From a virus: DNA of 30,123 nt. Where the stretch lies: the IMG/VR virus record IMGVR_UViG_3300046722_000030, positions 1 through 30,123 of that record, one strand, 5' to 3'. The notes under the pieces were generated by a model. The model searched no databases. It worked only from the letters and a program-made list of their open reading frames with translations, and was not told where the DNA came from. The translations under genes and the position numbers were made by a program. Within the stretch, counting starts at the first letter, position 1. Each line of letters opens with the position of its first letter. Positions 13,300 to 19,772 of this stretch are shown piece by piece.

Positions 13300-13578
13300 A
13301 TGACCCTACCCATGACAAGGATACCCGGCGTCGCCGACAAGAGCAGCGTGCTGCCGGGAATGGCGTGGTACAGCGGCACCGGGCCGCAAGGCACCACATG
13401 CGGTACCTGTGTTCACCGCCGCACACATATCCCCACCAGATGCATGAAGTTCCAGATGCTGACCGGCAAGTTTGGACCCATGGTCCGGGCGTTCTGGTAC
13501 TCGTGCCGATATTATGAGGAGAGACCGAAGGATGGCGAACCCAAACAGACTGCCAGCAATCCCATCAAGCATAGGTAA
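13300..13578 (+). CDS. Cysteine-containing phage protein, 92 aa
   Basis: First gene of the rightward block. ATG at 13300 or an internal ATG at 13312; neither has a strong ribosome site. The middle holds a CxxC pair (GPQGTTCGTCVHRR), then RCMKFQMLTGKFG and WYSCRYYEER, giving four cysteines spaced as in small zinc-binding proteins. I recall this pattern in short early proteins of alphaproteobacterial phages. The 3' end overlaps the next gene by 47 bases, so the last 15 residues are poorly constrained. Confidence 0.65.
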   Translation: MTLPMTRIPGVADKSSVLPGMAWYSGTGPQGTTCGTCVHRRTHIPTRCMKFQMLTGKFGPMVRAFWYSCRYYEERPKDGEPKQTASNPIKHR

Positions 13579-13939
13579 CGGGCCGCTGCCGGAGCATCAC
13601 CTCAAGGCCGTCGAAGCCGGGCTGGCCGCCGCAGAGCATCTGAAGGCGGAGCGCGATACGCTGTCCGAGAAGCTGCACGAGGCCAACCTGAAGATCGACG
13701 CCATGACGATCCAGCTCGACAGCGTCAAGAGCGTCGTCAACATGATGGAAAGCACGTTTCTGTCGTCCAAGGCGGCGATGGAAGACACCATGCGGGTGTA
13801 CCGCGAGGAGCGTGATCAGGCGGTGACGCGCTGCGCAGAGCTGAACAGCGTGCTGACCAGCATCACGGCGGTGCTGCACACTGTCAATCAAGCGCCTCCG
13901 CTGTCGCCGGTAGACGAGGAGCAGAGCGATCATGTCTGA
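13532..13939 (+). CDS. Coiled-coil hypothetical protein, 135 aa
   Basis: ATG at 13532 with AGGAGAG about 9 bases upstream; the in-frame extension to 13472 overlaps the previous gene more heavily. After a short Pro-rich start (NPNRLPAIPSS) the product is nearly one long helix, about residues 20-125 (GLAAAEHLKAERDTLSEKLH, NLKIDAMTIQLDSVKSVVNM), with coiled-coil spacing. No enzymatic motif. It could be a scaffold or nucleic-acid accessory protein. Confidence 0.65.
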   Translation: MANPNRLPAIPSSIGNGPLPEHHLKAVEAGLAAAEHLKAERDTLSEKLHEANLKIDAMTIQLDSVKSVVNMMESTFLSSKAAMEDTMRVYREERDQAVTRCAELNSVLTSITAVLHTVNQAPPLSPVDEEQSDHV

Positions 13940-14144
13940 GTTCAAGCAGTACCAGCGCAAGAATATTGCCGAGATCCGGCCCTATGTGCCGGGCGAGGAT
14001 ATGACCGGCATCAGCATTGCCGCCGTCGACAGCATGAATGGTTCGCCTAAGGCAGGCGACATGATTGCTCGCAATCCTGCTGATCACAAAGATCAGTGGC
14101 TGCTGGCAATGGATTACTTCGCGGAAAATTTTGAGCCGCTGTGA
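13932..14144 (+). CDS. Conserved small phage protein, 70 aa
   Basis: ATG at 13932 overlaps the previous stop by 8 bases. The sequence is distinctive: SEFKQYQRKNIAEIRPYVPG, EDMTGISIAAVDSMNGSPKA, GDMIARNPADHKDQWLLAMD. I recall almost the same protein from many phages and prophages of proteobacteria, sitting among small early genes and without known function. The fold looks mixed alpha/beta, and conservation suggests a host-interaction or metabolic role. Confidence 0.8.
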   Translation: MSEFKQYQRKNIAEIRPYVPGEDMTGISIAAVDSMNGSPKAGDMIARNPADHKDQWLLAMDYFAENFEPL

Positions 14145-14614
14145 CGTTGAACCTCGCTGGCCGGACGGTGCATGTTGTCGATGCCGCCGTCTGGGATAGC
14201 GACGGCAACGAAGTGGGGCGAAGATCTTATGCCTATCAAAACCCTATGACCGACAAGTCACGGATGCATCATGAGATCTGCGAATGGCACCTAGACCAGT
14301 ATCCGTGGGAGTGTACCTGTGGGCTGACGGCGCCAAAGGCTCCGTGGTTTGACAAGGCAGTATCTGAATTTGAGGGGCGGAGTGCCTGCATGACCGACAT
14401 CGTTGAGCGGCTGCGCGACCGGGAATGCAAATTCTGTGATGAGGCCGCCGACGAGATCGAGCGGCTGCAAAGGGGCATTCGAGACTATTTGAACGGCGAC
14501 TACGAGCCGAAGGTATCAAATGTCGATAAATGTCCGCACGGCTTCTATGGCTATGAGGTCTGCGAGCACTGCACCGATGACCATTTTCGCAAACTACTTG
14601 GCGTTAAGACATGA
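14141..14614 (+). CDS. Two-part hypothetical protein, 157 aa (possible internal start)
   Basis: GTG at 14141 overlaps the previous stop as GTGA. The N-terminal part (1-83) has HHEICEWHLDQYPWECTCG, with His/Cys spacing that could bind zinc. The C-terminal part begins at an internal ATG (14390) and carries MTDIVERLRDRECKFC, AADEIERLQR and later CPHGFYGYEVCEHC, a second Cys/His group. The internal ATG has GGCGGAG about 8 bases upstream, so a shorter 74-aa product from 14390 may also be made. The DNA at 14390 is identical over at least 27 bases to the starts of the next paralogues, so the long frame could be a fusion. Confidence 0.65.
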   Translation: MTLNLAGRTVHVVDAAVWDSDGNEVGRRSYAYQNPMTDKSRMHHEICEWHLDQYPWECTCGLTAPKAPWFDKAVSEFEGRSACMTDIVERLRDRECKFCDEAADEIERLQRGIRDYLNGDYEPKVSNVDKCPHGFYGYEVCEHCTDDHFRKLLGVKT

Positions 14615-14856
14615 CCGACATCGTTGAGCGGCTGCGCGAATACGCCTTGCTTGGATACTTGCCGGTTGAAGTAGCGGAGGGTCTGCCAGAAGCCGCCAAC
14701 GAAATTGAGCGGTTGCAAGCAGAATTAAAGACCACAAGGAACACCGCCCTGATCAACTTAAAGGTTGCGAAGGACCGCGCCGACGAGATCGAGCGGTTGC
14801 GCAGAAGCGTCGAAATATATCTCGCCGAAATCACGCGCTTGAAAGCTGAAACCTGA
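14611..14856 (+). CDS. MTDIVERLR-type helical protein, 81 aa
   Basis: ATG at 14611 overlaps the previous stop as ATGA. The protein has MTDIVERLREYALLGYLPVE, PEAANEIERLQAELKTTRN and DRADEIERLRRSVEIYLAEI: two 'DEIERLR' modules in a long helical, coiled-coil-like chain. Second of three paralogues in a row. Proteins of this kind are common in rhizobial phages, some labelled Ead/Ea22-like; their function is not established. Confidence 0.7.
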   Translation: MTDIVERLREYALLGYLPVEVAEGLPEAANEIERLQAELKTTRNTALINLKVAKDRADEIERLRRSVEIYLAEITRLKAET

Positions 14857-14919
14857 ATGCAGTGGGTGCCATGGACCGGCCCCGTTCACGGTCAACACAT
14901 TCAACTGGGCATTCCGTAA
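14857..14919 (+). CDS. Possible 20-aa peptide
   Basis: ATG at 14857 directly follows the previous stop and reads MQWVPWTGPVHGQHIQLGIP before a stop. It lies in the 96-base gap between two MTDIVERLR paralogues. No ribosome site of its own, so expression would rely on re-initiation. It may be chance or a remnant; listed as the only content of this gap. Confidence 0.2.
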   Translation: MQWVPWTGPVHGQHIQLGIP

Positions 14920-14952
14920 GCCACCGGGGTGGGCTGCATAGATGGAGCTAAC

Positions 14953-15156
14953 ATGACCGACATCGTTGAGCGGCTGCGCGGCACACTGCTGGACAAGGAC
15001 AACTTCCCGCGCATGGACAGCGAGAAATGGCTGCCGGTCGGGCTGGCAAAAGAGGCCGCCGACGAGATCGAGCGGCTGCGCGCCAGTAACAAGGCTTGGG
15101 AGCTTATCGCCAAAGCCCCGGCAGACTGGAAGGAACTGCCGGAGCGTAAGCCATGA
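14953..15156 (+). CDS. MTDIVERLR-type protein, 67 aa
   Basis: ATG at 14953 has GGAG 7 bases upstream; the frame opens at 14929 but that part is not conserved among paralogues. It contains MTDIVERLRGTLLDKDNFPR, LAKEAADEIERLRASNKAWE and ends in DWKELPERKP. Third paralogue; its DNA shares a 28-base block with 14441-14468 as well as the start block. Function unknown. Confidence 0.7.
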   Translation: MTDIVERLRGTLLDKDNFPRMDSEKWLPVGLAKEAADEIERLRASNKAWELIAKAPADWKELPERKP

Positions 15157-15491
15157 CCGACAAGCGCGCCGACGACTGTCTGCTGCTGGGCATCATAGGC
15201 CTGCTGGCGTTCGCCTTCCTGATGCTGCTGGTGAACGCCGCAGCCGCCGGTCAGGCCTGCCTAACCTACGGCGAGGCCAGGGCAAAATGGCCCAGAGAGT
15301 ATCTGCGCTGGTCCGGCGATCACTGCTGGTACGTCAGGTCGTACCGGCCCGAAAGGCCGGTACGGCGGATTGCCCACGTCCGGCGAAATGTCTCGCCACT
15401 GGTGCAACCAGAGCCGGTTCAAATAATTGAGGATGCGCCCACGTTCGTGCCGTGGGATGATCGTGTTGGAATACCCACCGTAAAACCATAA
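15153..15491 (+). CDS. Membrane-anchored protein, 112 aa
   Basis: ATG at 15153 overlaps the previous stop as ATGA. One transmembrane helix near the N-terminus (LLLGIIGLLAFAFLMLLVNA, about 10-29) precedes a probably periplasmic domain: ACLTYGEARAKWPREYLRWS, GDHCWYVRSYRPERPVRR, with two cysteines that may pair. The 'CLTY.EARAKWP...W......CW' pattern is familiar from rhizobial exported proteins. The AAAAG|Q region could also be a signal-peptide cleavage site. It precedes another exported protein, so the pair may act at the cell envelope. Confidence 0.65.
   Translation: MTDKRADDCLLLGIIGLLAFAFLMLLVNAAAAGQACLTYGEARAKWPREYLRWSGDHCWYVRSYRPERPVRRIAHVRRNVSPLVQPEPVQIIEDAPTFVPWDDRVGIPTVKP
15341..15363. 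repeat. Inverted repeat inside a coding sequence
   Basis: GTACCGGCC (15341-15349) and GGCCGGTAC (15355-15363) pair exactly around CGAAA, a compact hairpin within the 112-aa membrane protein gene. It may be incidental, since Arg/Pro codons favour such GC palindromes. Confidence 0.4.
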
Positions 15492-15502
15492 GGAGGCTAC
15501 CC

Positions 15503-16144
15503 ATGCGACGCTTACTTGTAGCGGCGGCGATGCTTTGCGCCTGCGCTACAGCGACCCGTGCCGACATCATTCTTGACACCACCGGAATTGGCGGTACCGG
15601 CGTCAACGTCACCTTCGAGAGTGTTGCCAGCTCCAACCTGATCCTTGGCCGCCTCAACGGTCAGAACAACGAAGTCGTTCGCTTCCGCGATCTGTCCGGC
15701 AACGGTGCCTTCACGGGTGCCGCCAACGGCAACGACATCAAGATCTTCAACACCAGCGATCTTGATATTTCGGTGTTCAACAGCCTCAACCTTACTCAGC
15801 TTGGCGTCACCAGGGATGTCTTCTCCATCGTCGGCACTGGTACCGTTCTCTTTCATGTCACCGCGTTGGAAAGCAACGGCACTTTCCAGAACTTTAACTT
15901 CAGCAGCGTTTTGACGAACGGCCAGAACGGCTTCGACTTCAAGGCCATCAACGGTGAGAAGATCTGGGACATGGATCTTGTCGTAGCCGGTGGCAGCATT
16001 ACTGACTTCGAACACTTTCGTATCGATGTAGCTCCTGCCGCTGCGGTTCCCGGTCCAATTGCCGGTGCCGGGTTGCCGGGTCTTATTGCGGCGTGCGGTG
16101 CGCTGTTCGGTCTGCATCGTCGTCGGCGTAATCGTCTAGCCTGA
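15503..16144 (+). CDS. Exported protein with PEP-CTERM-like sorting signal, 213 aa
   Basis: ATG at 15503 follows a perfect AAGGAGG site. The product starts with a signal peptide (RRLLVAAAMLCACATATRA, cleavage likely after residue 20). A beta-rich Asn/Thr/Gly domain follows (DIILDTTGIGGTGVNVTFES, FSIVGTGTVLFHVTALES, about 21-178), like repeat-poor surface or matrix proteins. The C-terminus has a sorting module: VPGPIAGAGLPGLIAACGA, then FGLHRRRRNRLA, i.e. a Pro-containing motif, a hydrophobic helix and a basic tail. This resembles PEP-CTERM/exosortase substrates of the variant form seen in rhizobia. It is not a structural-operon gene and looks like cargo that changes the host surface. Confidence 0.75.
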   Translation: MRRLLVAAAMLCACATATRADIILDTTGIGGTGVNVTFESVASSNLILGRLNGQNNEVVRFRDLSGNGAFTGAANGNDIKIFNTSDLDISVFNSLNLTQLGVTRDVFSIVGTGTVLFHVTALESNGTFQNFNFSSVLTNGQNGFDFKAINGEKIWDMDLVVAGGSITDFEHFRIDVAPAAAVPGPIAGAGLPGLIAACGALFGLHRRRRNRLA

Positions 16145-16166
16145 TTGCTCCCAGTAGTCTCGCGTA

Positions 16167-16199
16167 TAGGCCACCCTGGCATCACGCCACGGTGGCCTA
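16167..16199. terminator. Palindrome after exported-protein gene
   Basis: TAGGCCACCcTGGC (16167-16180) and GCCAcGGTGGCCTA (16186-16199) are complementary except for the central c-c, with an ATCAC loop. The TAGGCC arms are the same as in P3 and P4, but no TTGACA is embedded; the promoter P5 stands just downstream instead. Probably terminator, operator, or both. Confidence 0.5.
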
Positions 16200-16212
16200 A
16201 TTTATGACTGAT

Positions 16213-16241
16213 TTGACACGGGTGCCAGACTGGCCTATGAT
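16213..16241 (+). promoter_or_regulatory. Promoter P5
   Basis: TTGACA (16213-16218), 17-base spacer containing GGGTGCCAGACTGGCC, and TATGAT (16236-16241), the best -10 of the family. Predicted start near 16248, then GGAGGTGACC and the ATG at 16268. Confidence 0.75.
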
Positions 16242-16267
16242 GGATTTGTCCATCACAGGAGGTGACC

Positions 16268-16549
16268 ATGTCTGACAAGCCTAGCCTACGCGACCGCCGC
16301 CGCACCGAAGCGCGTGATGCGCTTTATCGTGCGATGGAGCGCCGCGACCAGCTGATCGACAAGCTGGTCCGCAACGCCACTCACATCAAGACACTGAAGC
16401 AGACGCTCAAGCGCCTCAACATCGTTGACGACATCAAGGTATCAACGGTGCGCGCCTCGGTGGCCGAAGGCCGGATACTGGAGCCGCTGGAGATCGATAC
16501 CGGCATCGCCCACGATGACGACATGCCAGACCTGACAGGTGTGGCATGA
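16268..16549 (+). CDS. Helical, basic-then-acidic hypothetical protein, 93 aa
   Basis: ATG at 16268 follows GGAGG in the shared GGAGGTGACC leader. The N-terminal two thirds is a basic helix with coiled-coil character (RRRTEARDALYRAMERRDQ, LIDKLVRNATHIKTLKQTLK), and the C-terminus is acidic (IAHDDDMPDLTG). This charge split suggests nucleic-acid binding with a regulatory acidic tail. Coupled to the next gene by ATGA. Confidence 0.7.
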   Translation: MSDKPSLRDRRRTEARDALYRAMERRDQLIDKLVRNATHIKTLKQTLKRLNIVDDIKVSTVRASVAEGRILEPLEIDTGIAHDDDMPDLTGVA

Positions 16550-16983
16550 AGGTCGTCATCACCGACGGCGGTCGCGCCGCCGCAGGCTACAAGGGCGGCG
16601 CAGGCGATTGCGTCGCTCGCTCCATCGCCATCGTCGCCGGGCTGCCGTACAGCGTCGTCTACGACCGGCTTGCCATTGGCACTGGCACCCAGCGCAAGTC
16701 CAAGCGCAGCACGCCACGCGGCTTCACTGCCGCCAAGGGCATCAACGTGCGGCGAAAATGGTTCAAGGACTACATGACAGAGCTTGGCTTTGTCTGGACG
16801 CCAACCATGGGTATCGGCACCGGCTGCAAGGTGCATCTGGCTGATGGCGAGCTGCCCATGGGGCGCCTCGTCGTGGCGGTGAGCAAGCACTACACCGCCG
16901 TGATCGACGGCGTGATCCATGACACGCATAACCCGCAGCGTGAGGGTAAGCGGTGTGTCTACGGGTATTTTTCAAAGCCCTAG
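16546..16983 (+). CDS. Papain-like small protein, 145 aa
   Basis: ATG at 16546 overlaps the previous stop as ATGA. The sequence has a likely catalytic Cys in GYKGGAGDCVARSIAIVAG (about 14-32) and a His/Asp region in VAVSKHYTAVIDGVIHDTHN (about 109-128). Cys at the start of a helix, with His and then Asp on strands near the C-terminus, is the papain-like arrangement. RGF...RRKWFKDYMTELGF is a conserved middle segment. I recall close relatives in many phages and bacteria, generally unnamed. Peptidase, amidase or deconjugase activity is inference. A hairpin follows the stop. Confidence 0.65.
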   Translation: MKVVITDGGRAAAGYKGGAGDCVARSIAIVAGLPYSVVYDRLAIGTGTQRKSKRSTPRGFTAAKGINVRRKWFKDYMTELGFVWTPTMGIGTGCKVHLADGELPMGRLVVAVSKHYTAVIDGVIHDTHNPQREGKRCVYGYFSKP

Positions 16984-16987
16984 CAAA

Positions 16988-17026
16988 CAAACACCGCCTT
17001 GGCCGGGGAGGCGGGGGCGGTGTTTG
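16988..17026. terminator. Bidirectional terminator-like hairpin
   Basis: CAAACACCGCC (16988-16998) pairs exactly with GGCGGTGTTTG (17016-17026), with a GC-rich 17-base loop, followed by CTTTAG on the plus strand and TTTGC on the minus strand. It separates the convergent plus-strand block and the late minus-strand operon. Confidence 0.65.
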
Positions 17027-17086
17027 CTTTAGTCTGCCCGAAGGGAAGAATGGAGAAACATCATCCATTACGATGATGCGTCCAGC

Positions 17087-17389
17087 CTAGCGCAGCCGGT
17101 CAGGCCCGGCAACATGCTTATTCGCCTCCAGAGCCTCCGCTGGTTTAACAGCCGGTTCTGTGGCGTCGATGTAGACCGGGTTCTCGATGGTGAACATTTC
17201 CAGACCATCGCGCAGATAGACGTGCGAGATGCCGTCGGCGCGGACGGTGATGTAGACGATCTGTGCCGGGTTGACCCACACGACCCGCGTGACAAGCCCC
17301 TCGCTGTCGCATTGCGTAAGCTGAAGCAGCCGGATGGCGGCAGCTCGCTCGATCGGAACGGTCCTGATGTCGTCAGTCGATGCAGGCAT
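17087..17389 (-). CDS. Hypothetical protein, 100 aa
   Basis: Last gene of the late operon. ATG at 17389 has GAGGA 3 to 4 bases upstream and overlaps the lipoprotein stop by 17 bases. The protein has an N-terminal helical part (IERAAAIRLLQLTQ) and a beta-rich core (TRVVWVNPAQIVYITVRAD, GISHVYLRDGLEMFTIENP), like a small strand-rich domain. No named family recognised. A convergent hairpin lies just past the stop. Confidence 0.65.
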   Translation of the reverse strand: MPASTDDIRTVPIERAAAIRLLQLTQCDSEGLVTRVVWVNPAQIVYITVRADGISHVYLRDGLEMFTIENPVYIDATEPAVKPAEALEANKHVAGPDRLR

Positions 17390-17570
17390 CTGTCCTCGTC
17401 GTGGTGGTGCGGGTGCGGCCCAGCACGGTGATGTCGGTGACCCGGCGTTCGGTGTTTACCGTGCCGCCACGACATTTGACGACAGGCACCTCGACGTCCT
17501 CGACCCAACGGCCCGCCCGGCAGCCCGTCATCAGCAGGCCAGTCAGCAGTACCATGGCGAGGCGTTTCAT
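17373..17570 (-). CDS. Small lipoprotein, 65 aa (possible lysis protein)
   Basis: ATG at 17570 overlaps the stop of the membrane protein gene as ATGA. The start is a lipoprotein signal: MKRLAMVLLTGLLMTGC, with lipobox LMTGC (14-18), so C18 would be lipidated. The mature part is short and polar (RWVEDVEVPVVKCRGGTV then many T and R) with two more cysteines. Outer-membrane lipoproteins right after a small membrane protein in a late operon often act in lysis (o-spanin, Rz1), but this one lacks the proline-rich character of Rz1, so the role is uncertain. Confidence 0.65.
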   Translation of the reverse strand: MKRLAMVLLTGLLMTGCRAGRWVEDVEVPVVKCRGGTVNTERRVTDITVLGRTRTTTTRTDACID

Positions 17571-17764
17571 CTTGTTGGCTGACAATTAGCGACGAGGTCC
17601 GAGATCAGCTTATCGCGCCGCAGACCGTGTTCGTTGACCGAATACAATAGCCCGGATGTCATGATCAGGAACAGCACGTTGACCAGGACCAGAGCCAGCG
17701 CCAGCGGCCTGTCCTTTAGGCCGTCGGTGACAGAGCTGATGATCTTGCCGGTGGTCTGGATCAT
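17567..17764 (-). CDS. Single-pass membrane protein, holin-like, 65 aa
   Basis: ATG at 17764 overlaps the LamG stop as ATGA; the frame extends to 17842 only by running into that gene. A polar start (IQTTGKIISSVTDGLKDRP) is followed by one transmembrane helix (LALALVLVNVLFLIMTSGLL, about 22-41) and a C-terminal soluble part (RRDKLISDLVANCQPTR). Size, charge and late-operon position next to a lipoprotein suggest a holin or other lysis factor, but only one helix is predicted and no endolysin gene lies adjacent. Common in rhizobial phages in my recollection. Confidence 0.6.
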   Translation of the reverse strand: MIQTTGKIISSVTDGLKDRPLALALVLVNVLFLIMTSGLLYSVNEHGLRRDKLISDLVANCQPTR

Positions 17765-19125
17765 GTGTACGGCGCTGTCGGTGGCGTGAAATTGGCGGTC
17801 CACATTGCCTTGCCTTTGACAATACGGAACTCGTCCATGCATTGGTACCCACCGTTATATCCCCCGGTATTCCAGTAGCCCCATATTATGGCGCCGCTGT
17901 TGCTTGGGAATGGCTGCGACGAGGCCTGGGTGGATTGCAGTATACCATCCTTGAAGCCGTAGAACGTGGTGCCTTTGCGAACGAGGGCGCGGTGCGACCA
18001 CACGTTGGGAGTAAATGGTCCGAGATTTAAGCTGCCAACAACATTCCAGCTTGCTTGGTCATTTGAGCCATAGGCATACAAAGTCCCGGCGCTTGCGTAA
18101 CCTATCAAGAATGGCTGGTAGACAAGCTGGCCACTATCTCTCACCAATGTCGGGCGACTATCGACTCCGTCTAGACGATAGTCCCACCAATCAATCGTCA
18201 GGTCGCCATAGCCAAAGTTAAAGTCTTCGCTGTTCCCGAAATAAAAGTATGAGCTGTTGTAATCAACGTACAGCGATTGACCGAATTTGGCGGTGCCACT
18301 TATTTGCGATACGCCAGCGACACCGGCATTGCCCTTTGCATATACGGAGCTGTCTGGAAATGTTTGCGCCCCCGGTGTGCCGTCGCCGTGCAGCAGCAGC
18401 ACAGTGTGGTATTGGGAATAATCCGGGATGGGACCATACGGTGTTGTTGGAGGAGAGAAATTAGATACCCATCTGGCAACGCCTTTGCTGAAACGGATTT
18501 GATCCATGTAGCCCTGGTAGTGGGTCGTCCACGGGCCAAAGTACAATCCGCCATTGCCCGTATAAAGCGGTAGCGCGGATGTCCACGTCGCTACTTGCGT
18601 GCCGTTCTTGAAGACGAGAAATGTATTGCCGTTGCGAACGACTGCAAAATGGTTCCACACATTGTACTGAAGCGCGCCGCAATTAACGCCGCTGGCAATG
18701 TCCCATGTACTGTTGTTGCTCGACATGTAAACGAGCCAGTTGCCAGCACTTGAATAGCCAAGAAGGAACGCCTGTGGATTGGTGTCGGCACTTCGCCTCA
18801 CAAAACAAGATTGATCGGAGGCGGCAGTCCTGTACTCCCACCAATCGATTGTAAAATTGCCGCTACCAAAATCAAAGTCGGTGCTATTCGGCATGAACAG
18901 ATAGCTGCCGCCCGGCAGATACATCGAGCCAGCGCCAACCTTGCTGGTGGCACTGATCTGCGTCGTGCCGTATGGAGTGCCAACACGCCGCTGCGTCGCG
19001 CCTATTCCCTTGTTGAGAAAGGTGCCGTCGTCAAACGACAGCAGCAGTGTGGTGTAGCCGTCGTTGCCGGTGGGACTGCCACCGGACGCGCTCATGCCAA
19101 GCGAGGGATTGACCCCCGACAGCAT
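17761..19125 (-). CDS. Double LamG-domain virion/adhesin protein, 454 aa
   Basis: Two tandem concanavalin/laminin-G-like domains of about 205 and 220 residues. Each opens with a TTLLLSFDDGT or TVLLLHGDGT strand, continues with SMYLPGGSYLF or SLYVDYNSSYFYFG, then DFDFGSGNFTIDWWEYR or DFNFGYGDLTIDWWDYR, VWNHFAVVRNGNTFLVFKNG or VWSHRALVRKGTTFYGFKDG, and ends in MDQIRFSKGVARW or MDEFRIVKGKAMW then NFSPPTTPY or NFTPPTAPY. Such domains bind carbohydrate or protein, so this is a likely fibre tip or capsid decoration for host binding. The ATG at 19125 overlaps the upstream fibre stop as TAATG. GC is lower than in the ejection genes. One of only two GANTC sites seen in the window lies here. Confidence 0.8.
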   Translation of the reverse strand: MLSGVNPSLGMSASGGSPTGNDGYTTLLLSFDDGTFLNKGIGATQRRVGTPYGTTQISATSKVGAGSMYLPGGSYLFMPNSTDFDFGSGNFTIDWWEYRTAASDQSCFVRRSADTNPQAFLLGYSSAGNWLVYMSSNNSTWDIASGVNCGALQYNVWNHFAVVRNGNTFLVFKNGTQVATWTSALPLYTGNGGLYFGPWTTHYQGYMDQIRFSKGVARWVSNFSPPTTPYGPIPDYSQYHTVLLLHGDGTPGAQTFPDSSVYAKGNAGVAGVSQISGTAKFGQSLYVDYNSSYFYFGNSEDFNFGYGDLTIDWWDYRLDGVDSRPTLVRDSGQLVYQPFLIGYASAGTLYAYGSNDQASWNVVGSLNLGPFTPNVWSHRALVRKGTTFYGFKDGILQSTQASSQPFPSNSGAIIWGYWNTGGYNGGYQCMDEFRIVKGKAMWTANFTPPTAPYT

Positions 19126-19769
19126 TACCGGAAGTCCGGCTGGAACGAACAGAAGGCCAGATTGATACCGGCAAAATACGAATATGAGATGGCGTCCCTG
19201 GCGCCGTTAGCCGACAGCGTTGGCTTGACGCCGCCGGGGAAGATCCACTGGTTGCCCCACGTCGTGATCGAGGCCCCGGCGGCGTTGGCGAAGAGATAGA
19301 TCAGCCCCTTCTGCGATTTCACGTTGACCGGGTTTGCCAGGGTGCGGCCAGCCGCCGTGACCGACACGGAAAAGTCTATGCCGGTGGAAAAGTCGCAAGT
19401 GATCGTCCCGCTGGTATCCACGATCGTGACGGGACCAGCCGCGCTCCACAGCGTGCCGCTGGTGACCATCCTGGATTGCGGATTGTTGGACAGATACTCC
19501 GCCAGCGTTGCTGCCGTGACAGCGGACGCTGCAGCTCTCGTCGTGTCGGTCGGATGGACGTGATCTTCTCTGGAGTACTTGATCGAGCTGCCGGGCAATG
19601 CCGGTGAGGCGTTGATGAGCGGCAGCGCCACTGAGGCATCGAGTGTGCCAGAGCTGCCGCCGTAGGTTGTCCACTTCTCGCCATCCCAGGTGTAGACCGG
19701 AAGCCCTGGAGTGGGCGTGGCCGGAAACTTTTGGCCTACGACAGGAGCGGCTGGAAAATCAAAGGCCAT
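19125..19769 (-). CDS. Short tail-fibre protein, 214 aa
   Basis: ATG at 19769 follows GAGGTGAGCT. The N-terminal 80 residues are paralogous to the collagen-like fibre: [29 protein letters not shown], then [17 protein letters not shown]. The conserved N-terminus is probably a virion attachment module, and the C-terminal domain (TIVDTSGTITCDFSTGIDF, GNQWIFPGGVKPTLSANG) is a beta-rich fibre tip of the type that ends in a 'W..F.GG..P.L' motif. The neighbouring genes make this a host-recognition cluster. Confidence 0.75.
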   Translation of the reverse strand: MAFDFPAAPVVGQKFPATPTPGLPVYTWDGEKWTTYGGSSGTLDASVALPLINASPALPGSSIKYSREDHVHPTDTTRAAASAVTAATLAEYLSNNPQSRMVTSGTLWSAAGPVTIVDTSGTITCDFSTGIDFSVSVTAAGRTLANPVNVKSQKGLIYLFANAAGASITTWGNQWIFPGGVKPTLSANGARDAISYSYFAGINLAFCSFQPDFR

Positions 19770-19772
19770 AGC

